From: Bacteroidota bacterium | GTDB lineage: Bacteria > Bacteroidota > Ignavibacteria > Kryptoniales > JAKASW01 | Assembly (NCBI GenBank): GCA_023480735.1 | Contig: JAMCXB010000062.1 | Span: 61,721 to 125,720 of the forward strand | DNA: 64,000 nt | Direction of reading: 5' to 3' | Shown: positions 47,338 through 55,163 of the stretch, piece by piece | Layout: each line of letters opens with the position of its first letter | How positions within the stretch are numbered: position 1 is the first letter of the stretch | Translations under genes and position numbers: made by a program | The notes under the pieces: model-generated | What the model saw: the letters and a program-made list of their open reading frames with translations, nothing else | The model's database searches: none | Told to the model about the DNA's origin: nothing

Positions 47338-47676
47338 ATGTCGTTATTTGGAAATAATCCTGTCCATGAAATATCAGTTATAGAGTTGAAGGAACGTCTC
47401 GACAGCGGCGAAGAAATCTTTATACTCGACGTGCGTCAGCCAGATGAATATAGATACTGCAACATCGGAGGACTCCTAATACCTCTCGGAGAGTTGCCGA
47501 GGCAGCTGGGTGACCTTGACCGGGATCGTGAAATAGTTGTTGTTTGTCACTCTGGTGCAAGGAGCGCACGAGCCACTCAATACCTTCAACGGGCCGGTTT
47601 CTTGAATGTGAAGAACCTCGCAGGCGGAATCGACCGGTGGGCTGAGGAGATCGATCCGACCTTGCCCCGTTATTGA
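47338..47676 (+). CDS. Single-domain rhodanese
   Basis: 112 residues. The catalytic loop is VVVCHSGARSARATQYL with Cys at about residue 66, and ILDVRQPDEYRYCNIGGLLIP is the CDC25/rhodanese entry motif. Sulfurtransferase carrying persulfide. ATG 47338 has TTGGAG nine bases upstream; the upstream open frame has no site. Confidence 0.9.
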   Translation: MSLFGNNPVHEISVIELKERLDSGEEIFILDVRQPDEYRYCNIGGLLIPLGELPRQLGDLDRDREIVVVCHSGARSARATQYLQRAGFLNVKNLAGGIDRWAEEIDPTLPRY

Positions 47677-47755
47677 AGCCAAAGGCCGTTACCAAAACCC
47701 GATAGTATTACTCACTGTCTTCAATTATTTTATCCTGTCAAATAGTGAGAGTAAC

Positions 47756-48691
47756 ATGAAGATAGTGTTCATGGGGACACCTGAATTTGCGGTGCCGTCA
47801 CTGCGGGCGATCGTTCAAGCCGGTTATGGAGTCGCCGCGGTTGTGACCAACCCTGATGAGCCTCAGGGTAGAGGATTGAAAGTATCCCCGCCACCGGTTA
47901 AGACTGCGGCACTGGAATTAGGTCTGGTGGTAATTCAGGTTGAATCACTGAAGGATCCCGAGTTTCTGCGGAAACTAAAGGAGATTGCTCCTGATCTCGT
48001 GGTCGTTGTGGCATTCAGGATACTGCCGAAGGAGGTTTTCACGATCCCGCGTCTCGGCACGTTCAACCTGCATTCTTCCTTACTTCCGAAATACCGGGGA
48101 GCAGCGCCGATTAATTGGGCGGTGGTGAAGGGTGAGACTGAGACCGGAATAACTACATTCTTCCTCGATGAAAAGATGGATACGGGAAAAGTCATTCTTC
48201 AGAAAAAAACGGACATCGGGGAGAACGAGACAGCGGGCGAACTCACTGCGCGACTCTCTGTCATCGGCGCCGCTGGTGTCGTGGAGACGATTAAGCTGAT
48301 AGAGTCCGGGAGTGTAGAGTTAATAGACCAGGACAACTCATTGGCGACCAAGGCCCCGAAAATCTCCAAAGATGATTGTACAATCGAATGGAACAGGCCG
48401 GCCAAAGAAGTTCATGACTTTATACGTGGCTTCTCGCCGGAGCCGGGTGCGTTCACATTTTTGAACGGCAAAATGTTGAAGATTTTCAGAACCCGTATTA
48501 CTCACGAGAAAGCAAGTCTCCCCGCAGGAACTCTCAAAGCCGAACAGAGGAAACTGTTCGCAGCTTGCGCGGATGAGTTCGTCGAGGTAGTCGAACTGCA
48601 GTTGGAAGGGAAGAAGAGACTTGATGCGCCCGAATTCCTCAGGGGTACCAGGGTTGCAGTGGGCACGAATCTGACCAGGAGCAGGACTTGA
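47756..48691 (+). CDS. fmt: Methionyl-tRNA formyltransferase
   Basis: 311 residues. MKIVFMGTPEFAVPSLRAI, then HSSLLPKYRGAAPINWAVVKGE with the catalytic Asn/His region, and the C-terminal OB-like domain (IRGFSPEPGAFTFLNGK). Formylates initiator Met-tRNA, whose gene is also in this window. Convergent with the fmdB gene, 1 bp apart. Confidence 0.96.
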   Translation: MKIVFMGTPEFAVPSLRAIVQAGYGVAAVVTNPDEPQGRGLKVSPPPVKTAALELGLVVIQVESLKDPEFLRKLKEIAPDLVVVVAFRILPKEVFTIPRLGTFNLHSSLLPKYRGAAPINWAVVKGETETGITTFFLDEKMDTGKVILQKKTDIGENETAGELTARLSVIGAAGVVETIKLIESGSVELIDQDNSLATKAPKISKDDCTIEWNRPAKEVHDFIRGFSPEPGAFTFLNGKMLKIFRTRITHEKASLPAGTLKAEQRKLFAACADEFVEVVELQLEGKKRLDAPEFLRGTRVAVGTNLTRSRT

Positions 48692-48692
48692 G

Positions 48693-48980
48693 TTACTTAG
48701 GCTGTTCCTGCTTTGAGGCAGGGGCCGGTTTCTCGGTTTTTGGTTTTTCGGACTTATCCTGTTTAGAATCACCGTTCGAGGTTGCAGGTGATGTGTTTGA
48801 CTTCTTATAGTCGGTAAGATAGAATCCGGATCCCTTGAAAATAAGGCCCGCGCCAGCACCTATTAGACGGTGAACTTTTCCGTTGCACTTGGGACAAACA
48901 CTAAGTGGCTTTTCATTCATCGATTGGAATTCTTCAAACACGTAGCCGCATTTATCACATTTATATTCGTACGTCGGCAT
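48693..48980 (-). CDS. FmdB-family zinc-ribbon protein
   Basis: 95 residues. MPTYEYKCDKCGYVFEEFQS and VCPKCNGKVHRL form a two-CxxC zinc ribbon; FKGSGFYLTDY is the second family signature. The C-terminal third is low-complexity (Lys, Pro, Ser, Glu). Putative regulatory protein of unknown target. Confidence 0.9.
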   Translation of the reverse strand: MPTYEYKCDKCGYVFEEFQSMNEKPLSVCPKCNGKVHRLIGAGAGLIFKGSGFYLTDYKKSNTSPATSNGDSKQDKSEKPKTEKPAPASKQEQPK

Positions 48981-49223
48981 CGTTTACTCCATCTTCTCTG
49001 TTTTTATTGTGCAAAATTTAAGATATCGCTGCTCAACTTTCAATCTCCGACCGATTGAACGGAGGTAACCGCTCAGTTCACTCTATCTGATGATGTTTCC
49101 TTCCAGGAGATTCGTAAGTGCCGGAAGTAAACATTTTAGGTCTTCGTTCGCTATCTTATTGAAAAGTCAAATTTACAAATTAACCGTGTAACCTTAGGAA
49201 ACTGTATCAATTCGAGGAATGTC

Positions 49224-49730
49224 ATGTTTCGCAGAGTCTATGTTCTTCTGAGCCTGTTCCTCTTGTGGGGAAACAGCTTCGGCCAGGCACCGGATGCAAC
49301 AGTCATCATCCACCAGAACATGCTGAACGCCTTTCTGGATGCAGTGGGACCCGTAAGCGGTACGAAGGACTTCGACATCCTCAGCGTAAGAGGGAAGTAT
49401 ACCTGGACTTTGAGCAATGCTCGCATAGAATTGCTCCCGGAACACGCGAGATTCCTCGCGGATGCAAACATAAAGGCGGGGCCAGTTTCTTACAGCTCGC
49501 CAGCCGTCGGCAACGTTGAGGTGAGGTACGATCCCCGCGAGAACCGAATAAAAATCAGGGTCGAGCACGCGGTGTTTGAGGTATATACAAAAATATTCGG
49601 CAGGAAGATTCATATCGCGAACATAGACGCCGCTGAATTCTATCATCCGCGTTTTGAGTTCGCCGGTCCGAGGCTGGTCGACACTTCAGTCCGAGTAAAA
49701 CTTCCCGATGACAGGGAGAAGATCCTATGA
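49224..49730 (+). CDS. Secreted protein of unknown function
   Basis: 168 residues, not recognised. A clean signal peptide (MFRRVYVLLSLFLLWGNSFG) is followed by a beta-rich domain with LLPEHARFLADANIKAG and regularly alternating hydrophobic residues, reminiscent of lipid-binding or lipoprotein-associated beta-barrel proteins, though no family is claimed. AATTCGAGGAATGTC precedes ATG 49224. Confidence 0.6.
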   Translation: MFRRVYVLLSLFLLWGNSFGQAPDATVIIHQNMLNAFLDAVGPVSGTKDFDILSVRGKYTWTLSNARIELLPEHARFLADANIKAGPVSYSSPAVGNVEVRYDPRENRIKIRVEHAVFEVYTKIFGRKIHIANIDAAEFYHPRFEFAGPRLVDTSVRVKLPDDREKIL

Positions 49731-49770
49731 GAGAATTCGTCATGTTACCTCACAAGATTGAATTTCTGCA

Positions 49771-50400
49771 ATGAAGTTTAACGACCATTTAGGCACTGGA
49801 AGTCATGCTGATGTGCTCCGCCGTTTCAGGGAGCCACATGATATTCAATTGTTCCTGAATAGCATCCCTTACGATGCGGAAGCCGGGACAAGCTCTCCGG
49901 GAGTCGTAGCGTCGGAGCGAAAGGCCAACTGTTTCGAGGGTGCACTGTTCGCGGCGGCGGCTTTGAGAGCTATGGGACATAAACCTCTCATCGTCGATAT
50001 GATCGCCCAGAATGATGACGACCACGTCATCGCGTTGTTCAAACGAGGCCGATACTACGGAGCCGTCACGAAATCGAACACTACGATGCTTCGATACCGC
50101 GAACCGGTATACCAGTCGCTGAGGGAGCTGGTCATGTCGTACTTCGACTTCTACTTCAACATCAAGGGCCAGAAGACTTTGAGGAGTTATTCGAATCCCG
50201 TCGACCTGTCGAGGTTCGACAAACAAAATTGGATGACGACTGACGAGAACCTTGACTACATTGGGGATTACCTGAACAACGTCAAGCACTACCGGATACT
50301 CGACAGAAAGATGATCAGGAATTTGAGTTACGCGGATGACGACATAGTCGGGCTTTGTTTCAATGGGGCATTGGAAGATGGAGTGTACCGGCCTAAATAG
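49771..50400 (+). CDS. Transglutaminase-like cysteine-protease-fold protein (putative)
   Basis: 209 residues, family not recognised. A Cys-containing helix (KANCFEGALFAAAALRAMGH, about 51-70) followed by a strand and an Asp-rich His motif (NDDDHVIALFKRGRYYG) matches the Cys-His order of the transglutaminase/papain superfamily. No signal peptide. Convergent with the histidine kinase, 9 bp apart. A catalytic role is an inference. Confidence 0.5.
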   Translation: MKFNDHLGTGSHADVLRRFREPHDIQLFLNSIPYDAEAGTSSPGVVASERKANCFEGALFAAAALRAMGHKPLIVDMIAQNDDDHVIALFKRGRYYGAVTKSNTTMLRYREPVYQSLRELVMSYFDFYFNIKGQKTLRSYSNPVDLSRFDKQNWMTTDENLDYIGDYLNNVKHYRILDRKMIRNLSYADDDIVGLCFNGALEDGVYRPK

Positions 50401-50409
50401 GTTAGCCGT

Positions 50410-51882
50410 TCAGAACCTAAGGGTAAAAACCGTCTCAGCGTTGGATATTGAGCTGACCGTTATGCTTCCTTTGTGGGCCCGCATTATCTGTCGTGAGAGG
50501 CTGAGGCCGATACCGGACCCTTCCTTGCGCGTCGTAAAGAAAGGGATAAATATCTTCTCTTGCAATTCTTCCGGTATTCCATGGCCGTTGTCCGAAACCT
50601 GTATCAGTGTCCCTCCGCGGCTGTCCGTCTTTGCGCTTAATCCTATTCTGGGCGAAGCGGCACCGGAGATGGCGCCGATCGAATTCATGACGAGATTTAT
50701 GATAACCTGTTCGATGAGGTCGGGGTCTGCGGTCAGTTCAAGCTCGGCAGGCTCGACTGCCTGGGAATACTCTATCCCCCTCACCTGGAACCTCTCAGCG
50801 AACATCTTGTGGACCCCGTCGAGGAGATTGGCGACCCTGAACACCTGGAAATTAGGCGCAGGTATGCGCGTCAGGTTCCGGTAGTCGTCGACGAAGTGCA
50901 GGAGCCCGTTGCTCCTCCGCGAGATTGTGTCGAGAGCTCCCTTTACATCCTTCAATGATTCCAGGTCTACTTCAAGCTTATTTGTGTTCTCGTCTCTGTG
51001 GAAGACGGACGCCGGATTGGGCACAGCGTGAACGGATTCTGATGAAATCTCTTCGACACCGCTTTTCCCGCCTCCCGTCTCCTGTCGGCTGTCCGCGTTT
51101 GCTTTTTCCATTCGAGAAAAATCAATCAAAGAACTGGCAGTGGAAGAGAGGGAGATGATCGGCGTAACCGAATTCATTATTTCATGGGTTAGAACCCTGA
51201 TCAGGTTCTGCCAAGCCTCCATCTCTCTTTCTTCCAGTTCGTTCTGTATGTTTGTCAGCGATACAAACTTATACTGGGTGTCTCTCATCTTGAATTCGGT
51301 TGCATAAATCGAGAGCTGGAAAAGCTCGTTGTCATTGACGTACTTGACTAGGACATTTTCTCCTGCATTTATCTGTCGGAGGGAATCAACCAGTCTGCCG
51401 CTTATCGCGGCCAGGTCTGAGATATTCTGCAGGGCATTTATTCTGAGGAGTTTCTTTGAAGCCGGGTTCACAAGCTCCACGTTCCCGTCGCCGGTGAAGA
51501 CGATAAGTCCTATTCCGACATGCTGCACCACTATTTGCAGATAACGGTATTGTTCTTCCTTCTCGGCGCGGGCTTTGCGGAATTCATCGATGACGTCTGA
51601 GAAAGCCTTGTTGAGCTCTTCAAAAGAAGAACCCTTTATGCTGGATCGAAAGCTTTGCGAGAAGTCCGCATACTTGATGGAGTCGAAGAACCGTGCAATG
51701 TCCCTGTTTGTTTTCTGAACGTAATGTATCAGGGAGTATACCTGTGCAATAATTAGCAGAGCGACTATAAATGGAGTTGCAACAAACGCGGTTTCCGTGA
51801 GGAGGTAAATCAGAAGGAAGACGGTGGCACAAAGGAAGGCAATCCTTGTCAGTACCACGATGCTGAACCTTCTAAAGATCAT
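50410..51882 (-). CDS. Membrane-bound sensor histidine kinase
   Basis: 490 residues. Two N-terminal membrane helices (about 9-28 and 32-54) with no sizeable periplasmic loop, then a linker and PAS domain (about 110-210), the phospho-histidine in VLTHEIMNSVTPIISLSS, a Gly/Ser/Glu-rich insertion of about 55 residues, and the HATPase core with N box (NLVMNSIGA), DNGHGI, FIPFFTTRKEGSGIGLSL. The short input region suggests sensing inside the membrane or cytosol. Coupled to the AbiEii-like gene by TAATG. Presumed partner is the NtrC-type regulator at 52918. Confidence 0.9.
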   Translation of the reverse strand: MIFRRFSIVVLTRIAFLCATVFLLIYLLTETAFVATPFIVALLIIAQVYSLIHYVQKTNRDIARFFDSIKYADFSQSFRSSIKGSSFEELNKAFSDVIDEFRKARAEKEEQYRYLQIVVQHVGIGLIVFTGDGNVELVNPASKKLLRINALQNISDLAAISGRLVDSLRQINAGENVLVKYVNDNELFQLSIYATEFKMRDTQYKFVSLTNIQNELEEREMEAWQNLIRVLTHEIMNSVTPIISLSSTASSLIDFSRMEKANADSRQETGGGKSGVEEISSESVHAVPNPASVFHRDENTNKLEVDLESLKDVKGALDTISRRSNGLLHFVDDYRNLTRIPAPNFQVFRVANLLDGVHKMFAERFQVRGIEYSQAVEPAELELTADPDLIEQVIINLVMNSIGAISGAASPRIGLSAKTDSRGGTLIQVSDNGHGIPEELQEKIFIPFFTTRKEGSGIGLSLSRQIMRAHKGSITVSSISNAETVFTLRF

Positions 51883-52577
51883 TATGTGAGGCTGTTCTTA
51901 TTTCCGTAAAAGATGTCTTCCGCAATTGCGGCGAAGTCCTCTTTGATTTGCGAGTAATCGAAGCCTTCGATCCAGTTAATTTCGTCGAGTCGTTCAAACG
52001 GGAAGGTTTCAAACAATTCGGACGCTTCACCGGCATCGACCGCTCCTTCCTTGTGCTTCGCCTGCAAAAGGATTTCCTCCCAGCTGTATTCATATCTTTT
52101 TGAGATCGCCCAAACGTCTACGTAGTCTCTGGGCTCGAACCGAAAAAGCGCTGATACCTTGTTAGATAAGATATTCTGAATGCTGTCTACCGGGCCGAGC
52201 TTCAGGTCAGCTTCCAGGTTTCCGAAATGAGCTGGTAGATCGTTGACGAAATCAATTTTTAACTCGCACGCTGAATTGAAGACATAAAGCTGGGCAAAAG
52301 CGTCAGCTCGTTTGACTCTGCCGAAGTCTATTCTGAAAGGGAGGTGCGGTTCTTCAGAAGTGAGAAACGATAGGAAAGTCTCGATGTAAAATTGGAACCT
52401 ATTGTCCTGATTGACGAACAAATCCAGGTCATCGGAGAATCTGTGATTAAGGTAGTGTCTACTCAGTGCCGTACCGCCTGTGAGATAGAGCGGTAGCTTT
52501 AAGTCGCGTTTGATTTTCAGCACTCCATCCTGAAGAGGGTGCAGCTTCTCCCCGTAGTATTCTGCGGTATGTCTCAT
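51882..52577 (-). CDS. AbiEii-like nucleotidyltransferase
   Basis: 231 residues of the nucleotidyltransferase superfamily that includes AbiEii/AbiGii toxins. The signature LYLTGGTALSRHYLNHRFSD is followed by DLDLFV, giving the DxD metal site. RDYVDVWAISKRYEYSWEEI also fits the family. Preceded by a small gene overlapping it by 119 bp. In the AbiE family the toxin modifies tRNA or another target and causes growth arrest; whether this one does is unknown. The pair lies inside a two-component operon. Confidence 0.85.
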   Translation of the reverse strand: MRHTAEYYGEKLHPLQDGVLKIKRDLKLPLYLTGGTALSRHYLNHRFSDDLDLFVNQDNRFQFYIETFLSFLTSEEPHLPFRIDFGRVKRADAFAQLYVFNSACELKIDFVNDLPAHFGNLEADLKLGPVDSIQNILSNKVSALFRFEPRDYVDVWAISKRYEYSWEEILLQAKHKEGAVDAGEASELFETFPFERLDEINWIEGFDYSQIKEDFAAIAEDIFYGNKNSLT

Positions 52578-52836
52578 ACATATCTCTCAGTCCTTTTGGC
52601 CAGAGCCTTTTGATGACTTCCGGGGTCAGATTCTTCCGGAGATAATCTGCTCCGAATACATGCAGCAATTCGTACCACGATAGGACCTTGCAGAACCTTG
52701 CAAGACTCCATTCCTTGTTGAACCATCCCATGGGCTCTTTCTTCCCGACCGCAATCAAGTAAAGATCGTACGGGTCGAGCTTATAATCCCACACGGTACC
52801 GTGGAGGACCTTTCGTATTTCTTTTTCATCCGTGAG
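52459..52836 (-). CDS. Putative partner of the AbiEii-like protein
   Basis: 125 residues, family not certain. MLTDEKEIRKVLHGTVWDYK starts it; the middle is helical (WSLARFCKVLSWYELLHVFG) and the C-terminus is polar and basic. Its 3' third overlaps the start of the nucleotidyltransferase gene by 119 bp in another frame, so those ~40 residues may be read-through of the coding region below. Likely the cognate antitoxin or accessory protein. No good ribosome binding site. Confidence 0.6.
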   Translation of the reverse strand, partial: LTDEKEIRKVLHGTVWDYKLDPYDLYLIAVGKKEPMGWFNKEWSLARFCKVLSWYELLHVFGADYLRKNLTPEVIKRLWPKGLRDMYETYRRILRGEAAPSSGWSAENQTRLKATALSHRRYGTE

Positions 52837-52868
52837 CATACGACAAGTTAGCGCAATTGACAACAACG

Positions 52869-52917
52869 CTCAATGAACAATGTACACTGATCAATGATCA
52901 TTGATAACTGAGAATTG
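52869..52917. repeat. Heptad array, ATCAATG type
   Basis: Seven in-phase 7-nt units from 52869 to 52917, ATCAATG and ATCATTG in the middle, each ending in TG. It stops exactly at the stop codon of the NtrC gene (52918-52920). Confidence 0.75.
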
Positions 52918-54291
52918 TTATAGTCCATATTTCTCCAGCCTTCTGTAGAGCGAGGCACGTGTGATGCCGAGCTCTTTTGCAGCTTGAGTCAAGTTGCCGT
53001 TGTGCCTTGTCACTGCTTTTATTATCAGGAGCTTCTCCGCTTCCTCAAGTTGAAGAGTATTGAGAGGAGTGCCTTCCGTCTCACGAGCGTCGGGCGAGAA
53101 GAGGAAGTCATTTGCATTTATGGATTCCGTGTCGCTCATTATGGTCACTCTTTCCAATGTGTGTTGCAGCTCCCTCACATTTCCCGGCCAAGTATAGTTC
53201 ATCAATTTATTCATCGCTTCCATGCTGACATGCTTGATGGGCTTGCTATATTTTCGGCAATACATTTTTAGGAAATGATCTGCAAGGAGCGGAATGTCCT
53301 CCCGCCGGTTTCTCAACGGAGGCAATTGAACTTCAACTGTGTTGACGCGGTAGAGAAGATCCTGTCTGAACCTTCTCTCCGATTTCAATTCCTCCATCGG
53401 CAGATTAGTCGCACACAGGAGCCTTATGTCGATCGGCCTTGGAATGTTTGCTCCAAGCCTCGTTACCTGCCTGTTTTGAAGCACGGCCAGAAGCTTGACC
53501 TGCAGATTTTGTGTCAGGTTTCCGATCTCATCGAGGAACAGCGTCCCGCCCGAAGCAATTTCGAAGCGGCCGGCTCTGTCCTCCTTTGCGTCGGTGAAGG
53601 CACCGCGCACATAGCCGAACAGCTCGCTCTCGAAAAGGTTCTCGCTTAATGAACCGACATCGACACTGAGGAATATTTGTCCCCTCCTCGGCGATTGCCT
53701 GTGAATAGCCCTCGCCACCAGCTCCTTGCCGGTTCCGTTTTCGCCGACTATCAGGACGTTTGTATCGGTCGCGGCGACCTTCTGGATGGTGCTGAATACG
53801 CGTCTCATCTCATCAGACACACCGATGATTTCCTGGAATTGACTGTCGAGGTCGTTGGTGAGCTGTTTTTGTTTTGAGAGAAGGTCCTCTATCTCCTGTT
53901 TTGATTCGCTGAGTCTCATCGCGGAAGAAATCGTAGCCAGAAGCTTTTCGTTCTGCCACGGTTTCAATACGAAATCGGTAGCGCCTTCCTTGATAGCCTT
54001 GACTGCCATTTCAATATTTCCATAGGCAGTGATCAGGACAACGACCGCCGAGGGATCTATTTCCAGGATCTTTTTCAACCAGCCGAACCCCTCCGTCCCG
54101 CTAGTGGCATCTCCGGAAAAATTCATGTCCAGAAGGATTACATCATAGTGTTCACCCTTCAGGAGGGAAGGAATCTGGCACGGATCCTTTTCAATGCGGA
54201 CTATTGAATAATGCTGCTTCAGTAACAGCCTTGCGGAGAAGAGGATGTCCTCGTCGTCGTCGATAATTAGGATCTTGGCGGACTTATTCAT
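52918..54291 (-). CDS. Sigma-54-dependent response regulator (NtrC/AtoC family)
   Basis: 457 residues. Receiver with phospho-acceptor aspartate in DVILLDMNFSGD (about residue 55); AAA+ domain with Walker A GENGTGKE, YVRGAFTDAKEDRAGRF (a GAFTDA form of the sigma-54 loop), Walker B GGTLFLDEIG; C-terminal Fis-type helix-turn-helix GNLTQAAKELGITRASLYRR. The 5' leader is a heptad array rather than a Shine-Dalgarno. It probably binds the 16-bp palindromes at 54834 and 60176 and activates the sigma-54 promoter at 60295 (inference from operator copies and locus). Confidence 0.93.
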   Translation of the reverse strand: MNKSAKILIIDDDEDILFSARLLLKQHYSIVRIEKDPCQIPSLLKGEHYDVILLDMNFSGDATSGTEGFGWLKKILEIDPSAVVVLITAYGNIEMAVKAIKEGATDFVLKPWQNEKLLATISSAMRLSESKQEIEDLLSKQKQLTNDLDSQFQEIIGVSDEMRRVFSTIQKVAATDTNVLIVGENGTGKELVARAIHRQSPRRGQIFLSVDVGSLSENLFESELFGYVRGAFTDAKEDRAGRFEIASGGTLFLDEIGNLTQNLQVKLLAVLQNRQVTRLGANIPRPIDIRLLCATNLPMEELKSERRFRQDLLYRVNTVEVQLPPLRNRREDIPLLADHFLKMYCRKYSKPIKHVSMEAMNKLMNYTWPGNVRELQHTLERVTIMSDTESINANDFLFSPDARETEGTPLNTLQLEEAEKLLIIKAVTRHNGNLTQAAKELGITRASLYRRLEKYGL

Positions 54292-54414
54292 TGTTCAATT
54301 ATCAATAATCAGTGATCAATAATCAATTATCAACAAAGGACGAAAAAAAGTAACGGCGAACACCGGACCTCATCGATTGATAATTGTTCATTGATCATTG
54401 GTCATTGTGGCTTG
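54287..54414. repeat. Paired heptad arrays around the NtrC start
   Basis: Left set 54287-54335: seven in-phase units, mostly ATCAATA/ATCAATT; the first contains the NtrC start codon. After a 37-base spacer, right set 54373-54414: six units, ATAATTG, TTCATTG, ATCATTG types, partly complementary to the left set. The right set includes the stop codon of the four-helix-bundle gene and codes its last residues. Confidence 0.75.
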
Positions 54415-54766
54415 GTTTGATTCTTGTAGTCCTCAATATCGCAAATAGGATTTTGCCAATCTCGTCAGCGTCGGGGTAGAGCTTCGAGTGATCTTTTTTG
54501 TCAAGGAATCCCGTGCGGTTGAGAAGTTTGATCCAGTATTTCGTCTCAAGGCATTCCTTGTAAGCAATTGATATCTTGTTTGAGAAATCCGCCTTAGAAA
54601 TAGCTCCTTCCGCTTCCGAGACGTTTGCTCCGATAGATGTGCCGCTTCTCAATAATTGCTTAGACAGTACAAATTCCCTCTTGGTAGCCGCCAGAAATTG
54701 GTAGCTCTCCACAATCTGAACTGCAAACTCGAAAGATTTGTCTTGAATAACATTTTTCTTTTCCAT
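54395..54766 (-). CDS. Four-helix-bundle protein (S23 / avd-like)
   Basis: 123 residues of the family first seen in 23S rRNA intervening sequences. FEFAVQIVESYQFLAATKRE, LLRSGTSIGANVSEAEGA and YKECLETKYWIKLL are typical. Function unknown; members form pentameric bundles. The C-terminus SHNDQ is encoded by a heptad array. ATG 54766 has GGGAG upstream. First gene of the minus-strand cluster with the NtrC regulator and kinase. Confidence 0.88.
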   Translation of the reverse strand: MEKKNVIQDKSFEFAVQIVESYQFLAATKREFVLSKQLLRSGTSIGANVSEAEGAISKADFSNKISIAYKECLETKYWIKLLNRTGFLDKKDHSKLYPDADEIGKILFAILRTTRIKPSHNDQ

Positions 54767-54794
54767 TTTCCCTGCTCCCTTGCTGCACTTGATT

Positions 54795-54829
54795 TTCACT
54801 GATCATTGATTAATGGTAGTTGAACATTG
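54795..54829. repeat. Heptad array upstream of the four-helix-bundle gene
   Basis: Five in-phase units (TTCACTG, ATCATTG, ATTAATG, GTAGTTG, AACATTG), all ending TG, in the leader of the gene at 54766. Same unit family as the neighbouring arrays. Confidence 0.65.
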
Positions 54830-54833
54830 CTGC

Positions 54834-54869
54834 CGTTCATTTCCGAACACCACCGTCCGATTCCGGGCA
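54834..54869. promoter_or_regulatory. Pair of 16-bp palindromes, putative enhancer
   Basis: CGTTCATTTCCGAACA (54834-54849) and CGTCCGATTCCGGGCA (54854-54869), centres 20 bp apart. Same half-site pattern and spacing as the pair at 60176-60211. It lies upstream of the minus-strand two-component cluster, suggesting autoregulation; no sigma-54 promoter is recognisable nearby on either strand. Confidence 0.5.
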
Positions 54870-55163
54870 CCTGAAACTTTGCACACAGCGATGAAATAAT
54901 CAAATCTGAGCAGTATCTTCGTGCCAGAATAAACCCCGAAGTTAGGCTGATATAGGGCCATAATAATTCCCCAGGGATTGCTAACGCGAATTGGAACAGC
55001 CTAAAGGGCTACAACATCAAAGAGGCGCAATGTGTCTGCTGAAAGAATTGAGTTGCCAAGATACTGGGATAAGGTGTGGTAGCAAATCGAGTCAGACCAT
55101 AAAAGCGCCGCAGAGGACCAGGAGAAGATGGTGAATTAACGCGATATAACAATTCTATTACCT
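54870..55163. other. Non-coding stretch
   Basis: About 290 bp between the palindrome pair and the end of the DUF2723 gene. No gene or terminator seen. A GGCACG...CTGC motif exists near 54930-54945 on the minus strand but its spacing is 12, not 10, and it lies on the wrong side of the palindromes. Confidence 0.5.

Noticed and set aside
54925..54950. GGCACG...GC element as a sigma-54 promoter for the two-component cluster
   Set aside because: Spacing between GG and GC is 12, not 10, and it lies on the far side of the enhancer palindromes relative to the genes.
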